Below, piece after piece: positions 12,659 through 22,699 of a stretch of DNA of 64,000 nt; positions within the stretch are counted from its first letter, which is position 1, and each line of letters begins with the position of its first letter. Location: contig FN649741.1 of NCBI GenBank assembly GCA_000310025.1, positions 6,845,095 to 6,909,094 of the forward strand. Direction: 5' to 3'. Under the pieces are notes generated by a model, which saw only the letters and a list, made by a program, of their open reading frames with translations, did not search any database and was not told the origin of the DNA. This DNA comes from Ectocarpus siliculosus. Its lineage: Eukaryota; Sar; Phaeophyceae; Ectocarpales; Ectocarpaceae. Made by a program: the position numbers and the translations under genes.

Positions 12659-12919
12659 TCATCCCCCACGGGCTGCGTCTTTGCACTCGATATCGTTTTG
12701 GAGTACGTTCACCGTCACCTTCCTTCCTTCGAACTCTATCGTCCTTGTGGCCGTTTTCACAGAAACATCTCGACAATTCGCCTCTAACCCTGCCTCGTTT
12801 GCGGTGGGGAAGGTTATCTGTCTCGAAGCTCTTGCTCTCTTCCACGCCATCTTTCCCTCCTCCACTGCTGCGTTGGTCTCTGTCTTGTCCTCCTCCCGTC
12901 CCATTTCCTCCCCCTCCAT
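12659..12919 (-). CDS. Small hypothetical protein, 86 aa
   Basis: An ATG at 12919 opens an 86-residue frame with a charged N-terminal half (EGEEMGREEDKTE, GKMAWKRARASRQ) and a C-terminal half of alternating hydrophobic and polar residues (VKTATRTIEFEGRKVTVNVL) that looks like paired beta strands. The composition is more protein-like than the opposite frames. It lies divergent to the plus-strand gene that follows. The true gene may have more exons. No family is recognised. Confidence 0.35.
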   Translation of the reverse strand: MEGEEMGREEDKTETNAAVEEGKMAWKRARASRQITFPTANEAGLEANCRDVSVKTATRTIEFEGRKVTVNVLQNDIECKDAARGG

Positions 12920-13393
12920 CGCTGTCAAGTGTGTGTATTTTTGTGGGTGTCCCGCCACGCATGCTGTCGTACACCTTCACGGCGGCGTTGTGTGTTTAGT
13001 TCAGTGCCCCTCCTGGCGGCTTATATCAGCTAACGCGTGCGTGTGGTTGGGAGCGTAACGAAACTTTGTTCCACCTTCGTGATTAGGGTTAGGTTATTAT
13101 AACGAGGTCTCTTCACAATAGACCGTGTGTCACGACCTAATGTCGGTGGATCACAACGAAACCGATTAGGCAAGAGTGCATTTTACGTGGGGTTTAGGTG
13201 GAGCAAGAGGGCTTGTTGTACATAGGCGTGCAGGGTCAACTGGGTTGTAGCCCCTGCATCGCGGTGGAAGATATCGCCTGCGCAAAGTCACCTGCATTCA
13301 CCTCTCTCCGTCGTGCTAAGCCCTACGAGCGGCTCCCGGTATCCAGCAAGCTCACCAGACACACGTGGCGCGTCCCCTTCTTTCCGTTCGCAG

Positions 13394-16187
13394 CCCCAGA
13401 CCTGAGGAACGTGGAGCGCAAACACACCCTTGTGTTTGAAGACGACTCAAGCGATGGCAACGACCTCAGCGAAGGTGGACCGAATGTCGGGAAGGAGCCT
13501 CACTCGGGGGAGGAGGAGGAGGAGAAGGAGGAGGAGTGGGAGTCGTCGCAGGATAAGCATCGCGGCTTACCCCCGGCTACCAACCCAAAGAAGAAAGGCC
13601 GGGGTAGGCTCGCTCTTCGCGGGAAACCTCCTGCGATGGTGCCGCAACGTGTCATGGAGTTGGAGTCATCGTCTGAAGACGATGTCTTCGAGATCCAGCC
13701 GGTTCGCAGGGAGTGGTCTACGCGACGCGCAGTTCGTGAGTCGTCGGTGGAGTCGGTGGAGGTAGTGGAGGCGCCAATCGCAGCGAAGAAGAGTCAACGA
13801 AAGCAGGGCGGGAAGAACAAAACCGCTACGGCAAGGCCGGGCGCCCCGGTGAAAAAACCGCGGGGGAAGTCAACGAACAAAGTCAACGACTCTTCGCACG
13901 ACTCTTCGCGGAAGGCGTCCGCCACGGCCCCCAAAAAACGGGGGGCGGCGGCTGGGAATAATCCGGCCGCCACGGGTGCGAATGCGGGCGGGAAACCCCA
14001 GAAGAAGAAACGCACCAAACTTCCTCGAGCGAAAGAGTCATAAGCAGAAAAAGAGGCGAGGGAGAGGGCGACGGAGGAACTGGAGGCAAAAAAGGCCCGC
14101 AAGTGGAGCACTTTTTATGAAGCGCGGGGAGTCGTGGAGCAAGGCCAGGCCGAACGGGTGGACAAGAGGAAACAAAACGACCGCTCCCTGCAGGTGATCA
14201 AAAATATAGCAGCACGAGTGTCATGGGACTATGACAGCGTTTCTCTTCCAACTTGTCCGCCTCCGCATCGCTACACACCTCGTCCTGCACCGTTTACTTT
14301 TTCCTCCCGCCTGCCTAACCCATGGCCCATCCCAAAGCATCTGTCAAAACCATTCACACCGCCTGTCTATCCGGGTCGCAGTAGATGTAAGACCATCACT
14401 GCGCCCTTATGACGTTACTACGAAAGGATGTGGACGTCCGTCTGTTTCGAATGTGCGTAGTTTCATGTCGCCCCTACCTTCAAACATGCTGCACCAGGGC
14501 GCTGTCAGCGAAAGCAAGAACTCGGAGTCGTCCAAAGCTGGAGAGCCCGGGAATGCGTCAGCGGGCAGGGCCGCAGACGGCCACCCCTTTGAGCGTGAGG
14601 AGGAACACCTCCGGGACAGCCGTGGGCCACAGAGAGTACATGAGGGAAACCACTACGCCAGTGCTCGCCCTCCGTCAGAGTGGTACGGAGGTTCGTCAGC
14701 ACACCGACCGAGGTCTCGCAGCCGAGACCAAGACCTTCGCCGGGGACGAAGCTCAAGCAGAGGCCGTAACCGCAGCCGGTCGAGGCACGAAGGCGGTAGT
14801 GGCTGGGGCGGTGACATGCGCAACCTACGATCGCGCTCTCGATCGAAGCAGAGGAACTACCCCGGTGGTGGTCACGTCTACGGCTCTAGGCGCGGTTCAA
14901 GGAGCCGCGAACGGTCTCGGTACTCACCGTCAGGTTCACGAACGTATCCTAGCCTAGAACAGCCAAGCCGCCGGGATTCTCGTCAGCGCTCGCCCCGACC
15001 GGGCTACTACGGTCATCACGGGGCCTACTCACACCAGCACTACGACAGTCGCGAGCGCCTACGTACCCTTCGCTCCTCCGAAAGCCGCGCGCGGCACGAG
15101 CGGTACCGTGCGGAGCGCTCGTGGAGCCGCGAGCGTCGCCATGGGAGATATGGTTCCCGAGACAACCACCCGCCGCACGGGAGTAACCACCCAGACGGCG
15201 ACGGTGGCGCGACATGGTACCCGTCACACTCATCTGCCGCACAGCGCCGCCAGTGTAGTCCTAATCGGACACATGGCGGCTCCGATTCCGCCCGCGAGGG
15301 CACTGGCACCTGCGATCCAAGCCGCACCGGAAGTCGGCAACAGGGAACAACAGGAGGCTCTGTGGCGGGTCCCAACGCCGACGGCTACGAAGGTGGTGAG
15401 AGCACAGGTTACCGTCGTGGAATTATTTCATGCGCGGTGGGGGTTCCTCGTTCTTTTTTGGCATAGTAGCTTCGAAGCATGGTCGTCCCGTCCCGACCGT
15501 GTGTAGCGTGGACCGAGCATGCCCCATACTCTTCGTCCACAGTCCTCCCGCATGTCGTCTGTACTTCGTACCTTATGCTTCTAAAGCAAGCGGTGTACGT
15601 AACCCTCATATACACACGCCCTTCCCGAACATTCGCATCAACGAACGATGCTGTCGGCAGATGAACCTGTGGCGAGGCTGGCATCGGCGCATGTGAAGTT
15701 CGTGCACAACAGGACCCAGACCGTAGGAGGTTTGCGAGAGTTGGTGGACGCGGCGCTCGAGATGGCAAGCTCTCGACATGGCAAGGCATTGCGCTTCCCT
15801 ACGAGCATTTACAGGATGCTAGGGGTGTCCACCACGAACATGGGCAGGTACTTGTACCGATCTGTTTCCCGGGTGACGTAATTCTAGTTCCGGCAACACA
15901 TGGGCACACTATTTTAACGTTCTGCGCGAGAGGCTACGTCCTCGAAACCACGACACGTTTGCCTTTTCTTTCTTACGCCCTGCTGCCGTATCCTTGGTCC
16001 CTCCCCTTCGCAAACGTTCCCGACGTATGGCATGATCGCGACATGCTTTGGTCCTTCCCCACCCTACATATACAGGTGGAAGGAGGAGCTCGAAAGATTC
16101 GCGGGTTACGACGACTCGTATACGTTGGAGAATGCCAGGAGTGGGAAGGGAGGCAACGACGTCAACCAGAAAAATTCCAAAAAATAG
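13394..16187 (+). CDS. Acidic, lysine-rich and RS-rich nuclear-type protein, four exons
   Basis: Exons read as 13394(or 13400)-14193, 14498 to about 15395, 15661-15847 and 16076-16187. Each junction has GT-AG ends and the phases fit (0, then 1, then 2). The first exon codes for an acidic stretch of Glu runs followed by lysine-rich segments, like a disordered chromatin or nucleolar protein. The second codes for an arginine/serine domain (many RSRSR and SRERS runs), typical of splicing-associated proteins. The third and fourth code for a folded-looking C-terminus (YRMLGVSTTNMG joined to RWKEELERFAGYDD), ending at TAG. An in-frame TAA at 14041-14043 interrupts the first exon, although the same frame stays coding-like to the donor at 14193. 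The 5' end is unresolved: the frame is open back to 13198 without a clear ATG. No RNA-recognition motif is seen, so calling it a splicing factor would be inference. Confidence 0.6.
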
Positions 16188-18224
16188 GAGAGGGTAACGA
16201 ATCCTTCCCGCGTGAGGTCTGGGTAGACGAAGTGTTACGTGGTAGGCTTGTCTCTGCATTTGGTCCGTGCAAGTCTTGCTTCCTCGAGACGGATGTTGTC
16301 GGGAGCGTGCACACCGGGGATGTGTGTTGGCTTCGTGGCGACCGATGGTGCTTAGCGTCGTGTTCGTAGGGCTTGTCGCTCTATGATAGTTCTGTACGTT
16401 GTGCGGGATAGTTTTCCATCTCGAGCCAAGTCTGTGCATTCGCATACGGAGTGCATGCCTTGATGGTTGTCGTGTACACGGCCGGCCTATTACAGGTCCA
16501 AAACCGTCCGACTCCACTTGAGTTCGGTATGCTACGGCTATGTAAGTTGTGGAATAGGTGACCTCGGCGCCGCAACACACCGTCTTCGGCCGAGACCGCG
16601 GAAGACGGCAGCGTTCCTAAACCACGGTGACTTTGCCACCCGCGATGCTGAGATCGTGTTCCTTGCCGTTTCGTTTGTTGCCTTTCCACTGACGTTTCGT
16701 TTGGGTCAACACCCTCTATATTTGTTTGTTTTCGTGTTTGCATGGGTGTCTGTGGGGGGGGGGCAGAGGGGGGCTGGTACCAGTGCCTGTAGCCGGATCG
16801 GGGGACGGATCCTTGTCGTTTATTTCGTATAGTCCTTGGGGATGCGTTCCTGCATGGTGGATTGTTGGCAGCACGTTTTATTTGTGTTCGACTTGTATTT
16901 CGCTGTTGTAGCGGCGGTAGTTTATGGTGTGTGTTCTTGGTGGTTTTGTGGGGACCCCGGGTCGCGTGCGCCAAGTAGCATGCGTAATGGACCATGGACG
17001 TTGGTATGTCTGTACCAGTAACGGGTGTGGCCTTCGGATCCCCCTTCCCGACTGCTCGTTCTCGGATGCCCTTCAACTGGGAGTTTGAGCGTCACAGTAG
17101 TACAATCTTGTTGTCGGTTGGCGTAGTACTGATGTACCAATCTATGGCCGATCCCCAGCACTTCGCATGTAGCATTGAGACCGTTAGGTTTGTTTGGGGG
17201 TTTCCTATGGTTTTCGTTGAAAGGGAGGTTGAGTTTTTTTCAGCTTTCTGTTCCTTTTCCCGGGTGAGTCGTGATGGTGAGAGATGGGCAACCGTGCAAA
17301 GTGAAGGGGCTGTTGGTGGTGTCATTACACGACACCGATGTCCCTATTATGCCCTGGTCATGCATGTGGATGAATGCATGTGGTGGGGGTTTCACCCGGC
17401 AAGGGTTTCCCCTCTAGTAATGATATACACGACCGTGTACGAACAGTCCCAACGAACTGGCTGGCGTACCTTTCGTCTATTCGGCGGACTTCATTCGCTC
17501 AAAACACGTTGTTGCTGCAACGGCCTGGTGTTTGTCGTACATGGACGAAAACGTTTAACAAAGAAATGCAGCAAGTGCCCCCGCGCACGAGTCCCAATAT
17601 CTGCGTTGGGTCTAGTCACCATGTACTTCTTGTTATTTCTTTGATCAGTCAGTTTTCGTTCGCATAGCCAACGGTCGGGTCTCAGGCATAAGCCGATCTC
17701 AGCCCAAGCAGCAAGCCTTGTCGTGGCCCAACAGCTACCGCTTGCTGTGGCGCGTTAATCGGGGTCTGCGCGCTGCTCACCACGTGGTGGTGATGGACAT
17801 CGTGGCGGAGCCAAGACCGCGTCGTCGTCGAAGGTCATTTTATTTCGTCGTGGTCGTCAACCTCCACACCAATTGTCCACCTCTGCAGCGACTGCCTCCA
17901 AATTAATTGGCTGTAGGGATCGCTTCTCCGAGTCGGGGGTGTCCCGGGCGTGAAAACGAGCATCTCGGGAGAGGCTAGCCGCTGCTAAATACATAGGCAC
18001 GCTAGATTGTTTGCGCACTACTATGATCATGTCAACCTCTGCGGCATCGTGCTTACAGCAACGGTGAACCTCTCCAAACACCCTTAGTGGAACGCACCCA
18101 GCACTGCCCACTGACTGCAGTGCGCGCTTCTACTTACAACAGGACACACACCTACGGAGAATTTCGTCGATATGCCGACCACCCCCCTCCTGGAGTCCGG
18201 GCCACGCTCGGGGTGAATTTTTCT
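16188..18224. other. Probable long 3' UTR or spacer, no supported gene
   Basis: Open frames over 200 codons exist on both strands (15909-16580 minus, 16381-17076 minus, 16994-17644 plus). They overlap, lack motifs and have cysteine/tryptophan- or threonine/arginine-heavy composition expected of non-coding DNA. The stretch follows the stop of the RS-rich gene directly. Confidence 0.45.
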
Positions 18225-19764
18225 TCAGAAGGGCAGAGCCGGGTTCCAAGCGCACGTCTCAACTAACCGCAGTGTGACGGACATGTGGGCGCATTTTCCC
18301 GGAATCGCATACGAGCATGCTTCCGGGAAATCGATGACAACAAACCCGATGCTGTTGGCCTTCAACTCGGCGGCCAACCGTCGGAGGTCTGAAACGGCCC
18401 CGCCGTACTGCATCGCCGGAGGTTTGCGTACGTCTAGTTTGAAGAGCCGTACTACTCGGTCCATGTCATGGGCGCAAACTACTATTGCTCGTTTCGCAGG
18501 GCCGCGGTCTCCCCGGTTCACAGACCGCATGGCACCGGCTGCAGGAAGGAATAAGGGCTTCTCGTTAACCTCGAGGGCGTCCACGTGAATGTGGGTGACA
18601 CTACCGCGCCTCGTGGCGAATGCCGTCACCTCGCTTCCCGCCCACAAAACCTCTCCTATCGACACCGGCTTAGTGAGTTCGCCTCCCGTATTGTCAGTGC
18701 CGGCTGTGTCAGCTGTGTCAGGGTAGCACAAGGCTCCCATTCTGGTCTTGCGCACGATACCTGTTGCGGCGGCGCATTCTATCGTCTGATACGAACAAGC
18801 GTCCACCCTCTGGTTCTCCTGCACAACAGGCACCGTACACAAACACACGTGGATGGGGCGGGCCGTTCACGATACCATTAGCCCCACCGCGAGCCTGCGC
18901 CAAGTGTGTTGTCTTACTTTTCAAACGGTTCCCCAACTTGCAATTGACCGTTTGTCCCTACCCTATCCCTAACCCACTACAGATACAGCTACAGCTACAC
19001 TGACTAAACCTTGGCGTTCAAGACTCACTCACCTCGAAGTTTTGAATCGTCCATGTCGTCTTGCCACCGAATGCATCTCTTAGCATGTTGTCCCCCACGT
19101 TCCCTTCGACCCAGCAGTCGACGAACTCCTCCGACAAGCTAAACATGGACGTGCCGCGCCTCACTCCAAGGTTCCTCAGCTTCGAGATGTGCATCCCAAC
19201 AGCTGCTTTACAAACAGCCCCCATTACAGACCGCGTGATATCTCCCTCAATAAGCACCGGAAAACCGGCCGTTAAGCATGCCCGGAACACGCGGTCGCTA
19301 TGCCTTCGCCTCGCCTCGCCCTTGCTCCAGAAGGAGTCGCCATCGTCCTCTCTCCTACGAACATTGTAGGGGGGGGCGTTGTCTCTTGAAAGGAATCCGT
19401 AAAAGAGACCATTGTCGAGACACCCAAACCCGTCACCGAGGCTATCCGTGCCATCTTTAAGTTCTCCCTTGTGCCACATGTCGACCAGAATGTCGCAAGT
19501 TTCCTTCGCCAGGGCTTGGCCATGTTGGCAGCGGAGGATGCGCGCCCTGACATTGTCGCGCCTCTCCTCGTTCGCTTCTTCCTCTGGACCCCGGGGCTGG
19601 GAACGATGTGCAGACGCAGGACGTGTGGGGGTCCGGCGTATGGGTCTGCGCGTCAGATGCTCGCCGCCCGAAATCGAAACAACAATGCTGATAGGAAGAA
19701 CAAAACAGGGCAGCCGTGGGGCTGTTCTGCCGTTGATAGACCGGGTGGAGTACCGGCTACGCAC
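18225..19764 (-). CDS. Unrecognised two-exon protein part; C-terminus resembles end of a JmjC domain
   Basis: Exons 19764-19033 and 18818-18225 join across a GAG/GTGAGT donor and a TTGTGCAG acceptor in phase 0, then stop at 18227-18225. The first exon codes for about 244 residues. Only its last ~200 look like folded protein, and no upstream ATG is clear, so the 5' end (perhaps an acceptor near 19595 or 19764) is unknown. The second codes for 197 residues. The last 40 residues contain a proline, a conserved-looking IPGKCAH, then CAWN. This matches the spacing of the C-terminal JmjC strands in KDM6-type demethylases, where P is followed about 12 residues later by the third iron-binding His and 12 residues after that by AWN. 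No HxD iron pair is seen, so the family call is tentative. Exons at 22257-22699 may belong to the same gene. Confidence 0.55.
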
Positions 19765-20353
19765 CTACGACATACGCTGCCTGCTGTTCTACACCCGAAC
19801 GGTGTCACGAGGTGTGCATGTTTGCGCGACGCGAATTTAGTTCGAGCCCGGCGCGCGATTTGAGACGTGTTACGACCTCACGTTTGGCCGAGATACCATC
19901 ATCCAACCTGGTTTGGCGTTGCCGGGACAGGCATCCTCCGTCCATTTAATGACCAAGCCCCCCCGGCTCGTGCCAGGAGGACGAAGACTGGGTAGTCTGG
20001 ACCTCAACCCTTCATCGAGATTTGTTTCTTGTTGCCTGAGTCCCCTTCATCCTCCAGCGCGAACGTGTGTGCCTAGTTAACTCTGGCCTACGGAGGTCCA
20101 CTTCAGTATTTTCTGATCTAACCTTCTGACTGTCACATGGTGTCGTGCGAAGCGATTCTGTCCCCTTACGCCTATCAGCTCCAGGCTCCTGTTCGTACTC
20201 GCGTCGTTGGTCTGTAGACTCTGCGTCGTCAAAACAACGGGCGTCGAGTGGTTGGGTCAGGGCGTTCCCCGAATTTTTCGTGGGATTTTTAATCACGCGT
20301 AAATATATTTTAGGACAAAGCAAAGCACGCGTGAGGTTGACCAAGCATACCAC
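19765..20353. other. Spacer, no gene seen
   Basis: Nothing supportable lies between the minus-strand exon and the G run that borders the gap. Confidence 0.4.
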
Positions 20354-20505
20354 GGGGGGGGGGGGGGGGGGGGGGGGGGNNNNNNNNNNNNNNNNNNNNN
20401 NNNNNNNNNNNNNNNNNNNNNNNNNNNNNNNNNNNNNNNNNNNNNNNNNNNNNNNNNNNNNNNNNNNNNNNNNNNNNNNGGGGGGGGGGGGGGGGGGGGG
20501 GGGGG
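20354..20505. other. Assembly gap of 100 N inside a G homopolymer
   Basis: Twenty-six G lead into 100 N (20380-20479), followed by another 26 G. A gap of exactly 100 N is usually a placeholder of unknown size. Reads on the two sides evidently stopped inside a long G run. Translations across it (poly-Gly or poly-Pro) mean nothing. Confidence 0.95.
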
Positions 20506-22256
20506 TAGTTTCTGCTTTGTCCGAGCAGGAAGGCTCTCCTGTCAACCAGCACACCAGAGCCTGCTGTCACCTACATCCTAGAGACTGTTGTCGCGTACAC
20601 GTCGCGTACAACGGATTCCATGGCTACTCGAAGAAAGCAGTAGCAAAGACTCTACAGCACCACTCTGCAGTATGACCTGGAGGAGTGTATAGAGGAGACT
20701 GCTGTGACCTACATTTAGCGTACGACGGGCTCCATGGGCAAGCACCAGAGGAGGCTCTATCAAGTGTGTTACTGCTGAACAAGGTTCCCCGTTCCGGGAG
20801 GTCGGAGCATGCCTCCCGGGGGTGACACAAGTCGGTAAGACCTAACTACACCTGGACTGCTGTGCCGTCTTATTCTTTGGAGGAAGACAATCACCATCAT
20901 GGCGCGTTGACTACGATACACCAACCCGGTACGATCGGGGCAATGCACATTCGTCTCTTCTCACTCTCAGAACGTTACGGAAAATGACGTTGCCGAGGTT
21001 CCAAACCGCATCGGAAAATACACCCCCCAATAACAAGTGTACTGCTGTTTTCTACCGTAGAACAGTTAATTGGTTAGGCACATCATCTGCGTGGCTTGCG
21101 ATAGCCGCATTTAGCTATGCATGCAATATGAATGCTGCTGTACCACAGCAATACTGCCGAATATTTGGTTTGCACGGTGTAGAGTTGGGACCGCCTTGTT
21201 GTGTGGGCGTCTACATACCACGGGTGAACCTGTGGTGTGACATGCAAGAAAATACGGCCTACCTGGGAGCAGGGTGGCGACACCATTATCGACCGAGTGG
21301 TTGTGGTACAGTTTGTTGACGCCGTCGGCGAGATAAGGGTGGTCTTTCCGTGGTCCGGTCATGGGCCATCGGATCGTCACCTGACGATATGCATCGACGG
21401 ACCAAGAATAACGGCATGGGACCGGGTTTGGACCGCCGCGGTGGTTCGTCGACGTTACCGTTGGGGGCCCCTTCGACATCTATCGTATTGGACGAACGTC
21501 CCACTTGTTGACATGGGTCCTTCTTACGTATCGCCGAGACAGGTGGCATATCGTCGGCCTCGCACTGGGACTCTCGTCAACCCTAAACGCCCATGCCTTG
21601 CGCGCAGCCCAAACTTGCTTGCGCAGGCAGGCCAACCACCCTGAACCATACTCCAACACACCCGACGGTAAACGGGCTCGTCGACGCAATGATGAGCGGT
21701 CTATACTCTCACCGAGAACGGACAGCCGATTCTTAGCGATTTCCTCGGCCTAACCGTTTTCCCTCCGTCGCCTGGCATTAGCGTGCAAGAGGGAGTCCGG
21801 AAACGTATATGTTACCAGGGCATAGGGGCAAGACATTGCTACGGGCAACGTAGCAATGTACGGACAACGTAGGATTCGACAAACGCGGTTGTACGCCCTC
21901 CGAAGAGGTTGACTCATCGTTAGAGGCCTAGGGGTATCGAATCCTCATACCACATGCGAATACGCAGCAACAGGCGAGTTACGTGCTGGTGTCATCCAGC
22001 CACTCCAGTCACAACGTACAAGATCCAGGGGTATCCACACGACAGTTATTTGGTATCCCGATATGTCCCGCTACACGCCCTAGTACAAACACAGACATTC
22101 CGCCCGCCATTACATGCAAGGTAGTTAAACGGGCAGGCGATCGACTCGAGGGACTCTCTCGCGACCGAATTGATCAAGTGGGCTTCCAGCGACAACGAAT
22201 CTGATATTTACTAAACAATACGCATGGGTTCCCTTCTTGTACCGTGTAAGCCTCAC
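20506..22256. other. No supported gene; a few open plus-strand frames
   Basis: Frames at 21237-21644 (segments IIDRVVVVQFVDAVGE and HLTICIDG) and 21505-21753 on the plus strand look weakly protein-like but overlap in different registers. No splice pairing or start supports them. If the minus-strand exons on either side form one gene, this is its intron. Confidence 0.35.
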
Positions 22257-22699
22257 CTCCACCGTTTGCCGCACGAGCCACCTGTCGATTGGGCATCCCG
22301 TATGGGCACCTTAGCTGCCTGAGCACCAAACGAGGCTCAGCTCCCTTGCTCCTACGGGACTGGCTCGTTGCCAACCGTTTCCCTGCCTTTCCGCACGCTT
22401 GCTTCACCGCGTCCGAGACGCCATCCACAGTCATACCCTCCAGTGGAATAGCCCGAAGCTTTTCACCCAATCCCTCGGTGATGTACACCCTAGGATTACC
22501 CTAAAAAACAAACGAAGCAACACACGAAACATTGCAGAACGACATGGGCGTTTGGCTTCTGTCCCTTCCACCTAGCTAGGTTTTCAACGTTGGGTTAAGC
22601 GAACTCCGCCCCTGCTTACCCGATCGCTCCCCAATACAATAAATACTGAGTTCGATTGTTGGACACGTGCATGTCGGGGTAGTCACCACCCCATGTCGA
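22257..22699 (-). CDS. Two internal exons of an unrecognised minus-strand gene
   Basis: Exon 22699-22620 (after a GTTCTGCAG acceptor; contains YPDMHVSNNRTQYLLYWGA) joins exon 22489-22257 through a GG/GTAAGC donor and a CCTAG acceptor. The phase fits (2 bases plus 1), giving WGAIG then VYITEGLGEKLRAIPLEG. The second exon ends in GGAG/GTGAGG with one base left over. That phase could accept the segment beginning EEEANEERRDN at about 19595 on the same strand, so these may be upstream exons of the 18.2-19.8 kb gene across the assembly gap (inference). No family is recognised. More exons must exist on both sides. Confidence 0.5.

Noticed and set aside
15909-17644. Three open frames over 200 codons on both strands
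   Set aside because: They overlap each other, partly lie antisense to the last exons of the RS-rich gene, and have composition of non-coding DNA.
20012-20675. Open frames with poly-Gly or poly-Pro and X residues
   Set aside because: They read through the G runs and the 100-N gap.
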